Assembly (NCBI GenBank): GCA_023475165.1
Contig: JAMCWA010000099.1
Coordinates: 1 to 64,000 of the forward strand
Reading direction: 5' to 3'
DNA from: Bacillota bacterium
Lineage (GTDB): Bacteria > Bacillota > Sulfobacillia > JAMCWA01
Length of the DNA: 64,000 nucleotides
Under the pieces are notes generated by a model. That model did not search any database. It saw nothing but the letters and a program-made list of their open reading frames with translations, and had not been told where the DNA came from. Shown in pieces: positions 49,293-57,610 of this stretch (positions within the stretch are counted from its first letter, which is position 1; each line of letters starts with the position of its first letter). The position numbers and the translations under genes are program-made.

Positions 49293-50489
49293 TCACGGCC
49301 CGCCTTCCGGCCAGGCCGGATAGGACCCAATGACCCTGAAAAATGAGGTTATCTCCTTCAGCCTGGCCAGGGCCACCTTTACCCTGTCCTCACCCCGCCA
49401 ACCTTCCAGATCGATATAAAAGAAGTACTTTCCCAGCCCGGTTTTGGCCGGGCGAGATTCGATACGGGTAAGGTTTATCCCCAGGGCCGCGAAAATCCCC
49501 AACGTCTCATACAACCCCCCGGGTCGATCTCCCGCCAGAGAGAAAGTGAGCGAGGTCTTGAAGGTGCGGCCGGTCCGGGCCAAGTCCCCTTTTCCAGACG
49601 TCACGGCGACGGCGGCCGGACTGCCGGAGGCGCGACCTGGCGGGGTGTCCTGGGCCAGTGTTCCCGAAATCGCCTTCGCCGTTTGGTGAACGTCTTGGCG
49701 GTCGGCGACCAACCCATCCTGGGCCGCCTCAGGACAGCCGCTGCAGTTTGGGCTGCTGAGCCGGTCTTCGCCGTCACCAGGTGGTTGGTAGGGCGGGTCC
49801 GGGGGCTGGCCACGATCCGCTCCAGGCACACGAGCGACAATGGCGAACCGGGTTTCATTGCTGGCAAAGTCCTGGATGTCGCGGGCCAGGACCTGCAGGC
49901 CATAAATCTGTCCAGCGACTGCGGTGGCAATGGCAGCCCGGCGAGGTGGGCTCGTTGGCATCTCGCCCGGCCTGGCCCCGGCGCCCTGTTCCCGGCTAGC
50001 CGTGGTGGGTCCTCCTGAGGGTCCGGGGACCTCACCCCAGCCCTCCGCCACCAGAGCCGCTGCCTCTGCCGTACTATTGGTGGGGACCAGCCTCGCCTTA
50101 GGCAGGTTTTCTCGCAAGAACCCCTGGCATTGGGCCAGGGCTTGGGGATGGGAAAGGACCTCCTGGATCCGGCCCAGGTCTGGCCTGGTCGGGAGCAGAG
50201 GGTTGACCGGAACCAGGAGGAAGTGACGAATCGGGAGGACCACCTCCCCCACCATTTCCAGGTCTTTCTCGCGCGTCAAAAAATCCAGGGTCAGATTCAC
50301 CGTACCCTCGATGGAATTTTCCAGGGGGGCTACCCCTTCCTGAACCTGCCCTTCTTTCACCCAGGTCAAAACCTCCAAAACAGTGGAGTAAGGGACGGGA
50401 TCCACTGCCTCTCCCCGGTACCGGTAGTATAAGGCAAGGGCCTCCTGGGTGAAGGTGCCCAAGGGGCCCAAGAAGGCGACACGCTTCAA
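49293..50489 (-). CDS. pheA: Prephenate dehydratase with two low-complexity insertions
   Basis: This enzyme converts prephenate to phenylpyruvate. The catalytic part has FLGPLGTFTQEAL, PLENSIEGTVN and the NETRF motif at 211-215. The C-terminal ACT domain shows GGLYETLGIF and ESRP, the phenylalanine-binding signature. At 398 residues it is over 100 longer than the usual 275-285. Two insertions explain this: about 151-184 in the dehydratase domain and about 222-308 between NETRF and the ACT domain. Both are Pro/Gly/Ala-rich and in frame. The TTG follows AGGTGG. hisC lies just upstream. Confidence 0.92.
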   Translation of the reverse strand: MKRVAFLGPLGTFTQEALALYYRYRGEAVDPVPYSTVLEVLTWVKEGQVQEGVAPLENSIEGTVNLTLDFLTREKDLEMVGEVVLPIRHFLLVPVNPLLPTRPDLGRIQEVLSHPQALAQCQGFLRENLPKARLVPTNSTAEAAALVAEGWGEVPGPSGGPTTASREQGAGARPGEMPTSPPRRAAIATAVAGQIYGLQVLARDIQDFASNETRFAIVARVPGADRGQPPDPPYQPPGDGEDRLSSPNCSGCPEAAQDGLVADRQDVHQTAKAISGTLAQDTPPGRASGSPAAVAVTSGKGDLARTGRTFKTSLTFSLAGDRPGGLYETLGIFAALGINLTRIESRPAKTGLGKYFFYIDLEGWRGEDRVKVALARLKEITSFFRVIGSYPAWPEGGP

Positions 50490-50601
50490 AATAGACCACC
50501 TGTTTCTGCCCGATATCGATACAAGGACATCACCAAAAAAGTCCTCTGCCCGTCAGGAGGGCTCGACCAGCCTGGCCCTCAGTCCTCGCCTGATCGTGGT
50601 A

Positions 50602-51702
50602 TCAGGAAGCATTACCCGGCAACACCTTCTCCAAGGCCTGGATGAAACGCCGGTTCTCCTCCATCGTCCCGATGGAGACGCGCAGCATCGTCGGCAAACC
50701 GAAGAAAGTACCCTGGCGCACGATGACCCCTTGACGTAAGAGAGCCTGATAGACGGGCGTTGAAGGGCCCTTGACATCCACGATCAGAAAGTTGGTCTGG
50801 GTCGGCACATAGGGGAGCCCCAACCGCTCAAACTCCCGATAGAGGTACTCCTTGCCCGCACGGTTGTTGGCCACGGTCTGGCGCACGTGTTCTTCATCAT
50901 CCAGGGCCGCCACCGCCGCCGCTTGGGCCACCGAGCTAACATTGAAGGGCCCCCGTACCCGTTGCAGGTAGCCAGCGATCTGGGGTGTGGTGATAACGTA
51001 ACCGACCCGCAGCCCGGCCAGGCCATAGACCTTGGAGAAGGTACGCTGTACAATCACGGGACGCCCGGCCTTAACATAGTTGATGGATTGAGGATAGTCC
51101 GCCCGGTCAACGAATTCGGCATAGGCCTCGTCCAGGACCGTCACCACCCCGGGGGGCAAATGGTCCAGCAGGTAATCGACTTCCGTAGCTGAGATGGTCG
51201 TACCAGTGGGATTGTTAGGGTTACAGACGAACACCAGCTTGGTCTTCGGCGTGACGGCCGCCAGCATGGCCCGAACGTCGACGGTGAAATCCTTCAGGGG
51301 AACCTTGATCAGATGTCCGGCCATTTTCTCCACCGCATGGTCATAGGAAGAGAAAGATGGGTCGGGGACTATGGCCTCATCCCCAGGGCCGATAAAGGCT
51401 GTGCCGACAAACTCGATCATCTCGTCCAAACCGCTACCGGCCACGATCCCTTCCATGTCAGTATTCCAGCGCTGGCTGAGCTTCTGGCGCAGGTAGTAGT
51501 GATCCTGCAAGGGATAAAGGTTGACGGTGGAGGCAGCCTCGACGATGGCCTGAACGGCCCGCGGCGAGGGGCCCAGAGGGTTTTCATTGGAGGCCAGCTT
51601 GATCACTTCCGTCAGTCCCAATTCCCGTTTCAGTTCATCTATCGGCTTCCCAGCCACATAGACCTTTAGACCCAGAATCTCGGGTCGGGCAGAAACGCTC
51701 AT
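50602..51702 (-). CDS. hisC: Histidinol-phosphate / aromatic amino acid aminotransferase
   Basis: This class I PLP aminotransferase has 366 residues. LASNENPLGPSP, VCNPNNPTG, DEAYAEF and the PLP lysine in RTFSKVYGLAGLRVGY are typical of HisC. It is upstream of pheA, so the likely main job is phenylalanine/tyrosine transamination, although HisC enzymes often do both. The ATG follows AAGGAG. The promoter at 51782-51810 drives hisC-pheA. Confidence 0.92.
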   Translation of the reverse strand: MSVSARPEILGLKVYVAGKPIDELKRELGLTEVIKLASNENPLGPSPRAVQAIVEAASTVNLYPLQDHYYLRQKLSQRWNTDMEGIVAGSGLDEMIEFVGTAFIGPGDEAIVPDPSFSSYDHAVEKMAGHLIKVPLKDFTVDVRAMLAAVTPKTKLVFVCNPNNPTGTTISATEVDYLLDHLPPGVVTVLDEAYAEFVDRADYPQSINYVKAGRPVIVQRTFSKVYGLAGLRVGYVITTPQIAGYLQRVRGPFNVSSVAQAAAVAALDDEEHVRQTVANNRAGKEYLYREFERLGLPYVPTQTNFLIVDVKGPSTPVYQALLRQGVIVRQGTFFGLPTMLRVSIGTMEENRRFIQALEKVLPGNAS

Positions 51703-51781
51703 TGTCTCCTTTTCCTCCTTTGGTCCTCTTAAACCTTCCCCAGAGGCGAACGGCCCGTGTAGAAACGGCCCGCGCAGGAAG

Positions 51782-51810
51782 ATTCTATCATTAGGCCTGC
51801 CCGGCGTCAA
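51782..51810 (-). promoter_or_regulatory. Promoter of hisC-pheA
   Basis: On the minus strand TTGACG (51805-51810) and TAGAAT (51782-51787) are 17 bases apart. Confidence 0.75.
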
Positions 51811-51866
51811 TTGCAGGTGTATAGCGGGGCGGCTGGCGGATAACTTAGCAAATGGAGGAGTAAAGC

Positions 51867-53213
51867 ATGAGGTTGAAACGGGATATCTCCTTTGGGCAAC
51901 TGGTTCTTCTCTCCTTAGGTGGAATCATTGGGGCCGGCATTTTCCTGGCCACCAGCCTGACTATCCCGGCGGCCGGGCCGGGGGTTATCATCAGTTACCT
52001 CATTGGCGGCGTCATAATGGCCTGTGTGGTCTCCTTTCTGGCGGAAATGACGACGGCACAACCTGTGGCCGGTGGCTTCAGCCATTTCGCCGGGGAGACC
52101 TTGGGGCCTTATGCCGGATTTATTACCGGCTGGATGTACTGGACTGCCGGGGTTTTGACCATGTCCAGCGAGGCCACCGCCGCCGGTATCTTTGCCCGTT
52201 GGTGGTGGCCTCATTTCCCCCTCTGGGGCTTCACCCTAATCTCTTCCCTCCTGTTGACCGGAGCTAACCTCATGGACGTCAAGGGTTTCGGCCGGGTTGA
52301 ATCTTCCCTGGCCGTGATCAAGGTGGCCGCCCTGATCTTTTTCATCGTAGCCGGCAGCGTCTTCTGGCTCGGCTTCTTACCTGGTCACCCTTCACCGGGC
52401 CTGGCCAATTTTCTGGGACACGGTGGTTTCCTCCCCAAGGGATGGACGGGTGTAGGGAGCGCCCTCCTCCTGGTCATGTTTGCCTACGCCGGCACCTCCG
52501 TCATCGGCCTGGCAGCGGCAGAGACAAAGGATCCTGCCCAAACGATGCCCGGGGCCATCCGGGCCATCACCCTGGCCGTGACCGTTCTTTATATTGGTAC
52601 CGTCACCGTGTTGGTGGGAATCCTGCCCTGGTGGGAGCTCACTCCCGGGATCAGCCCCATGGTACGAGCTTTTGGCCTCATCGGGTTACCCCGGTCGAGC
52701 GATCTGATGAATCTGGTGGTGCTTACGGCCGTTCTCTCCAGTCTCAACGCCGCTATGTATGGAGTATCCAGGATGCTCTACGCGCTGGCCGGACAGGGTG
52801 AAGCACCGGGCCTCTTTGCCCGGTTAAACCGTCACGGCGTCCCCCAGTACTCCGTTCTTCTCAGTAGTTTGTTCCTGCTTCTGGCCAGCCTCCTGGCCTA
52901 TGTGCTCCCCCACCAGGTCTTTCTCTATCTTACCAGTTCCAGCGGCTTTGTCTCCATGTTCAACTGGATCGTCATCTCCTTAACCCACTATTACTTCCGT
53001 GGGATGATGAAGAAGAAAAACCCCGCGGCCCTGCGCTATCTGGCCTGGGGTCATCCCTATACCTCACTTTTGACCACCGCCCTCATCCTGGGGGTTTTGG
53101 CCTCAGCCTATCTCGTACCAGGTCAGCGCGTCGGATTTGCCGGTGGACTGGCCCTTTGGGGCCTTTACTCTCTGGTCTTTCTGCTGCGAAATTGGAGGAG
53201 AGGAGTTCGCTAA
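51867..53213 (+). CDS. APC-family amino acid permease
   Basis: This inner-membrane carrier of 448 residues has about 12 hydrophobic segments. The first helix has the substrate-binding break GGIIGAGIF. FAYAGTSVIGLAAAETKDPAQTMPGAI in the middle is the APC signature around helix 6. The ATG has GGAGGAG 7 bases upstream. The substrate is unknown. It is divergent from hisC-pheA, which makes an aromatic or related amino acid possible but unproven. Confidence 0.9.
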   Translation: MRLKRDISFGQLVLLSLGGIIGAGIFLATSLTIPAAGPGVIISYLIGGVIMACVVSFLAEMTTAQPVAGGFSHFAGETLGPYAGFITGWMYWTAGVLTMSSEATAAGIFARWWWPHFPLWGFTLISSLLLTGANLMDVKGFGRVESSLAVIKVAALIFFIVAGSVFWLGFLPGHPSPGLANFLGHGGFLPKGWTGVGSALLLVMFAYAGTSVIGLAAAETKDPAQTMPGAIRAITLAVTVLYIGTVTVLVGILPWWELTPGISPMVRAFGLIGLPRSSDLMNLVVLTAVLSSLNAAMYGVSRMLYALAGQGEAPGLFARLNRHGVPQYSVLLSSLFLLLASLLAYVLPHQVFLYLTSSSGFVSMFNWIVISLTHYYFRGMMKKKNPAALRYLAWGHPYTSLLTTALILGVLASAYLVPGQRVGFAGGLALWGLYSLVFLLRNWRRGVR

Positions 53214-53265
53214 AGCGCTCGCGCCTGCTCATTTCCTCCATACTTAGAGACGGCTGGCGTCCTGC

Positions 53266-53305
53266 CGGCTGACCACTGAAAACGCAGTTCGTCAGCACTC
53301 TCCCA
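53266..53305 (-). repeat. Family A end in the last codons of the radical SAM gene
   Basis: On the minus strand TTGGGAGAGTGCTGACGAAC encodes the last residues and the TGA stop of the radical SAM/PDZ protein. Confidence 0.78.
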
Positions 53306-54725
53306 AAACCTCGACCCTTATCCCGGTTACTTCCTCAATCTCCAGGTAGGAACGGCCGACCAGATCGTGCCCCTTTTCGTCAAAGGGCCGCCCGGGCAAC
53401 AGGGCCCTCCGGTAGCGGCCGTGGGCTTTTTCCTGCACCTTCTGAATGGCAGCTATGAAGTCTTGCACCACCAGGAGACCGGCGGCGCCGATGGAACCAC
53501 CAAAAAAGCCGTTTTCCACCGGGTAAGGCGTCAGAGGGATTCCCTTCTTGGCCAGCCCGGCCCGGAGGGCGGGGGCGCCCAGGGAAGAAGCTAGGAGAAG
53601 GGTCTCCTCGGCGCACCTCCCTCCTTTTCCTGGGCCATAACCACGGGAAGGCTGCCGCCGGCTTGCGGGCTTGGCTCGCCCATCCTGCCCCGTTGCCAAC
53701 GCCCTCTCGATCTCACCCATTATTCCTGGATCCAGATCATAAAGCATGGCCAACCCCGAGGATTCACCTGCCTCTTTGTCCAGAGTGACCTCCAGGAGGG
53801 CCTCCCCGCGTCGCAAGAGCAATCTGGGCCTGGCCGCGGCCAGGACCAGTTGGAAGGCCTGTACCCGCGAGAAAGGGGCCATCCCGTCAACGGCCAGTAT
53901 GACGTCGCCCGGCCGTACCCCCTCCCCGTCGGCCGGCGAGGACGAAATAACGCCTTCTACCACTGCCTCCACATCGCGGACGGGCGGTGGTTCCAGCAGA
54001 AGAGGAACGGTAACCTTCTGCCGAAGTTCCGCCAGGAAGGCCTGAAGCTGGTCCGGCAAATCCCGTGGAAAGCGCAGCTCCGGGGGCGTCAGACGGGTGA
54101 AACCTGGAAGGAAGACCCTGACCGTGCGAGCGCCAACCCGATCCAGGAAACCGATGGTCGCTTGCAGATCTTCCCAACCCACCAGATGGGGCATGGCTAC
54201 AATGCTGCCATGGAAAGGCAGCCCGACCCCCGCCAGCTCCCGCAGGGCAGCCATAACCGCCTCTGGCTGTCGGTCCCGCATCAGGAAGGCTCGCCCGCGG
54301 GGATTGGCACTGTTGAGGGAAATGGTCAGTTCGACTGGTGCGAGCTTAGCCAGTTCCTTGACCCGCCTCTCATCGAGCAAAGAACCATTGGAGGTAATGG
54401 CCAGGAGCTTCTCCGGAAACCTCCGGCGCAGCAAGGTCAGGATCTCCATGATCTGGGGATGGGTGAAAGGCTCCCCTTCAATTATCCTGGTCACCGATTC
54501 TCCGATGACCACCTTTGAGCCGCTGAGCCAGGCCAGGGATTCCTCGACTTCCGCCAGGGGACGGGGCGGCAGGCGCAGTACTTTCACTCCGGGTGGGTTA
54601 AAACGGTGGCTGCAAAAGAGGCAGTTCATGTTGCAGACGGAAGTCAAGGGCAGCACCCCGCGTCTCTGGGCAGAAAAAAGAAGGGCGGTCGGCGACCCTA
54701 TACCCCGTTGGGAGCTCGCTGACAT
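53292..54725 (-). CDS. Radical SAM protein with internal PDZ domain
   Basis: This 477-residue protein has a radical SAM motif CNMNCLFC (Cys31, Cys35, Cys38), followed by typical barrel pieces (IEGEPFTHP, ITSNGSLLDE). A PDZ-like domain lies at about 255-320 (SSPADGEGVRPGDVILAVDG). The last 120 residues are of unknown fold and include a basic Gly/Pro/Arg-rich stretch near 355-372. The order radical SAM-PDZ-unknown is unusual; the better known DUF512 proteins have PDZ first. The ATG follows AGGAGG. An acyltransferase gene lies 19 bases upstream in the same unit. Substrate and product are unknown. Confidence 0.78.
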   Translation of the reverse strand: MSASSQRGIGSPTALLFSAQRRGVLPLTSVCNMNCLFCSHRFNPPGVKVLRLPPRPLAEVEESLAWLSGSKVVIGESVTRIIEGEPFTHPQIMEILTLLRRRFPEKLLAITSNGSLLDERRVKELAKLAPVELTISLNSANPRGRAFLMRDRQPEAVMAALRELAGVGLPFHGSIVAMPHLVGWEDLQATIGFLDRVGARTVRVFLPGFTRLTPPELRFPRDLPDQLQAFLAELRQKVTVPLLLEPPPVRDVEAVVEGVISSSPADGEGVRPGDVILAVDGMAPFSRVQAFQLVLAAARPRLLLRRGEALLEVTLDKEAGESSGLAMLYDLDPGIMGEIERALATGQDGRAKPASRRQPSRGYGPGKGGRCAEETLLLASSLGAPALRAGLAKKGIPLTPYPVENGFFGGSIGAAGLLVVQDFIAAIQKVQEKAHGRYRRALLPGRPFDEKGHDLVGRSYLEIEEVTGIRVEVLGEC

Positions 54726-54744
54726 TATGAAACCTTCCTCCTAG

Positions 54745-55224
54745 CTAGGCCCGCAGATCCCGAATGGGCACACCCCCGACCACCGCCCCCGCCGCCACGT
54801 CCCGGTTCACCAAAGACATGGCCCCGATGACGGCCCCGTCGCCGATGGTCACCCCCGGCAGGACCGTGGAGTTGGCCCCGATGAGGACGTCGCGGCCAAT
54901 CACCACCGGGCCCTTCCGCCATTCCCGCACCAGGAATTCGTGGGCCAGGATGGTGGTGTTATACCCAATGACACTGTTATCCCCGACGCTTATCAGCTCA
55001 GGGAAGAAAATGTCGACCATGGTCATGACGGCAAAGGAGACGTTGCTGCCCACTTTCATACCCAGAAGGCGAAGGAGGGTACTCTTCAAACTCGGCCACG
55101 GGATGAAACGACAGAGGTAGATCACCAGAAAGTTCCGGGTGGAACGCCAAAAGGGTACCTGCCGGTACCAATGATACATGGGGTTAATCCCGCTAACAGT
55201 GATCCTCTCGGTTTTCCTGGTCAT
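54745..55224 (-). CDS. Hexapeptide-repeat acyltransferase
   Basis: This 159-residue protein has left-handed beta-helix repeats (VGDNSVIGYNTTI, IGRDVLIGANSTVLPGVTIGDGAVIGAMS) and the end pattern AGAVVGGVP found in maltose/galactoside/sugar O-acetyltransferases. A hydrophobic stretch (FLVIYLCRFIPW) near residue 35 suggests membrane contact. The ATG at 55224 follows GGTGG; an upstream TTG (55257) is an alternative. It is co-transcribed with the radical SAM/PDZ gene, so it may act on the same substrate. Confidence 0.82.
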   Translation of the reverse strand: MTRKTERITVSGINPMYHWYRQVPFWRSTRNFLVIYLCRFIPWPSLKSTLLRLLGMKVGSNVSFAVMTMVDIFFPELISVGDNSVIGYNTTILAHEFLVREWRKGPVVIGRDVLIGANSTVLPGVTIGDGAVIGAMSLVNRDVAAGAVVGGVPIRDLRA

Positions 55225-55284
55225 GAAACACAACCACCGTTCCCGGAAAGCTAACAATACTTGTCGCTAAACCGCGATGCGGTT

Positions 55285-55471
55285 CTGGGAGACCGCTGAA
55301 AAACCCCCATCTGCGGTGTCGCGCCTGCGCCTTGGTGCTCAACGTATTTCTCTATACGCCTCCGCGCCAAACCTTGTCGCTCCTTGCATCTGGGCATTCT
55401 TGAACGGTCTCGACCTAACCATTTCTCGGGCGGGTTAACCACCCAAAACGCAGTTCGTCAGCACTCTCCTC
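55285..55471 (-). repeat. Family A full copy, reverse orientation
   Basis: Both ends are present: CTGGGAGACCGCTGAAAAAC at the low end and GAGAGTGCTGACGAACTGCG at the high end on the minus strand. The inside shares AAGGAGCGACAAGGTTTGG with other copies. Confidence 0.82.
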
Positions 55472-55990
55472 GCGCCGGTTGCGTCAGGGGCCTCCCGTTC
55501 CCTTTGGCGGCATCAGCCGGCCTGATCGCAACTTGGAGAATAAGGCGAGTCCGAAAGTTCCCGCTTTCGACACTTTTCGTTCGGCCAGCCAGGGATTTTG
55601 TCGAAACATAACACAGCGTTATGTGCAGTTATCCACTTCATCCACAGGTTATCCACAGGCTGAAGGTAAGTGGGACAAGGCCAAGAAGCCTTTTCCCCAG
55701 TTTCCACATCCCGCTCATCTCCATACTGTTATGTCAAATTGATCAGAGGATGAGGTCGCCCGGCCCGCTCCAGGTGACGCAGCCAGAAAGCTCCCCAGTA
55801 TTACAAATGATTGACCAGACCCATTCTAAACTCCGTCAAGTGACACCAGGACCGACGGGGCGACGGATAGTCTCTCAAGGACTCTTCCGGGACCAAAAAA
55901 ACAGCTTCCCGATACTTTGGTGACGTCGGCCCGCGAACACCGACAATTCGGGGCGACTTGAAAAAGCTTTCCTCGCTATGTCGCGACCTC
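55472..55990. promoter_or_regulatory. Gene-free region with 0A-box-like and DnaA-box sequences
   Basis: Two 0A-type TGTCGAA sites face each other (55566-55572 reverse, 55599-55605 forward). The dyad CATAAC/GTTATG lies at 55607-55623. Three DnaA-box-like sites follow within 29 bases: TTATCCACT at 55629, TCATCCACA at 55638 and the perfect TTATCCACA at 55649. No gene is supported here. It lies upstream of the acyltransferase unit. Confidence 0.6.
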
Positions 55991-56027
55991 GCTCCACTTA
56001 AACCGCACTTTGTCTGCGGTCTCCTAG
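55991..56027 (-). repeat. Family A end encoding the tsaD C-terminus
   Basis: On the minus strand CTAGGAGACCGCAGACAAAG continues through the last codons and stop of tsaD. Confidence 0.72.
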
Positions 56028-57077
56028 CACAAGGTTGGGGACGGCATTCAGTTCCAGTGACGATCTCTCACCCCTCCGCCAGGCGTAAAATCCGGCCCCG
56101 GCGATCATGGCCCCGTTATCCGTACATAGAAGGGGTGGCGGGTAGGAGACCGTTATCCCCTGCCGTGCTGCCCGTTCTGTCAAGAGACGTCGCAGGGCGG
56201 AGTTGGCCGCCACGCCGCCCGCCAGAAGGACCCTCTTGACACCCCTCTGGCTGGCCGCGGCCAGGGTTTTCTCCACCAGGGCATCGGCGACGGCCAACTG
56301 GAAGCTGGCGGCCAGGTCGGCCAGGGCTGCTCCCCGGCCAGGCCCTTGCAGGTAATGCCAGACCGCCGTCTTCAGGCCACTGAAGCTGAAATCCAGGGAA
56401 CCCTCCCCCAGATGGGCCCGAGGCAGAGGAACAGCCCCAGCATTCCCCTCCTGCGCCAGCCGGTCGATCAAAGGGCCACCAGGATAGCCAAGCCCCATCA
56501 GACGGGCCACCTTGTCAAAAGCCTCGCCGGCCGCGTCGTCCCGGGTTTTCCCCAAGAGTTCATATTCTCCTGGTTCTGTCATATAGATAATATCGCTATG
56601 TCCCCCGGAAGCCACCAGGCAAATCAGCGGCCAGGGGGAATCGGTACCGCCGGAGTTCGACGGCTTGGCAGCCCAGCCCCAGTCGGCAGAAGATCCGCCC
56701 TTTTCCGCCAGGAAATTGGCGAAGATGTGACCCTCCAGATGATTCACGCCGATCAGGGGACGTTCCAGGCCATAGGCGAGGGCCTTGGCCAGAGAGACGC
56801 CCACCAGGAGCGGGCCAACCAGGCCGGGGCCATAGGTGACGGCAATGAGATCTAGATTGCTGCGGGCCACCCCGGACTGCCGGAGTGCCTCCTCGATGAC
56901 CAGTACCACTACCTCCAGGTGGCGGCGCGACGCTATCTCCGGCACCACACCCCCGTAACGGGCATGCAGATCGATCTGGCTGAAGATGACATTGGAAAGG
57001 ATGAGGCGGCCGTCCTCCACCACGGCCGCGGAAGTTTCGTCGCAAGAAGTCTCAATTCCCAAAGTAAAATGGGCCAC
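55998..57077 (-). CDS. tsaD: tRNA N6-adenosine threonylcarbamoyltransferase
   Basis: This enzyme transfers the threonylcarbamoyl group to A37 of ANN-decoding tRNAs. LGIETSCDETSAAVV starts the ASKHA fold. HLEGH (His113, His117) binds the metal, and LVASGGHSD follows. The GTG at 57077 follows GGGGG. The frame stays open 88 codons upstream, but that part has no family similarity and no start site. A Gly/Ser-rich insertion lies at about 127-148. The last 10 or so residues and the stop codon come from a family A repeat end, beyond the normal RWRRGE-type tail. Confidence 0.93.
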   Translation of the reverse strand: MAHFTLGIETSCDETSAAVVEDGRLILSNVIFSQIDLHARYGGVVPEIASRRHLEVVVLVIEEALRQSGVARSNLDLIAVTYGPGLVGPLLVGVSLAKALAYGLERPLIGVNHLEGHIFANFLAEKGGSSADWGWAAKPSNSGGTDSPWPLICLVASGGHSDIIYMTEPGEYELLGKTRDDAAGEAFDKVARLMGLGYPGGPLIDRLAQEGNAGAVPLPRAHLGEGSLDFSFSGLKTAVWHYLQGPGRGAALADLAASFQLAVADALVEKTLAAASQRGVKRVLLAGGVAANSALRRLLTERAARQGITVSYPPPLLCTDNGAMIAGAGFYAWRRGERSSLELNAVPNLVLGDRRQSAV

Positions 57078-57481
57078 GGACTTACCCCCGTCGATCAGGC
57101 TCGATTTCCATGCCGCCTCTGGCGGCGCCGTAAAGGACGAAACAGGCCAGGCCAGCGAGGGACGGGTGATGGCCAGCCGGGCGATTTTCACCGAGCCGGG
57201 TACTGCACCCGGCGAAGCGAGGCCTACGGCAAACACCATCCATCGCTCTGGCAATAACTGAGTTTTTCTGGACTGGGAACGTTGCCTTTCTAAAGTATAC
57301 CTGATCCAAAGCCGGCTTAAAAGCTTTTTGGGCGCAAACACAGGGTTTTGTCAAATTCACCTTTGAGGCGTGGTACCGCCCGGGTGGTTTCACGCGGAGC
57401 GATTTAGCCGAGCCGAAGACCACGCTTGGCGAAACGAGGTCCGGAGTCCGGACGGCGAGCCCCGGTAAAGATCCATAATAG
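57078..57481. other. Gap with a family C fragment
   Basis: Between tsaD and the Fe-S gene I see no gene. A family C-like fragment (about 57380-57440, with TACCGCCCGGGTGGTTTC) is present. Confidence 0.5.
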
Positions 57482-57582
57482 AGAGATCTCTTCAAACAGT
57501 TCTGTTAAATTTTCGTCTGACGAAAAAGGAAATTGAGAACCTACGGAGAATATAGGCGCTGGAAGGCCGATTTTGTATACAA
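57482..57582 (+). promoter_or_regulatory. Cluster of four palindromes upstream of the Fe-S/Tct genes
   Basis: AGAGATCTCT (57482-57491), AACAG-TT-CTGTT (57495-57506), TTTTCGTC-T-GACGAAAA (57510-57526) and TTGTATACAA (57573-57582) are perfect dyads within 101 bases. TTGTATACAA resembles operators of GntR/FCD-type regulators. The transcription start is not obvious. Confidence 0.55.
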
Positions 57583-57610
57583 TATGCCGCCAGTCGGGGG
57601 GGGCTCCAAA

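Noticed and set aside
51703..51866. T-box leader before hisC-pheA
   Set aside because: The gap is too short and lacks specifier and antiterminator landmarks; only a plain promoter is seen.
55629..55657. Chromosome origin (oriC)
   Set aside because: DnaA boxes are present, but dnaA, dnaN, an AT-rich unwinding stretch and the usual neighbours are not; kept only as a regulatory cluster.
56000..57341. Long N-terminal extension of TsaD (88 extra codons up to 57341)
   Set aside because: The family begins right at the chosen GTG; the extension has no ribosome site and no conserved sequence.
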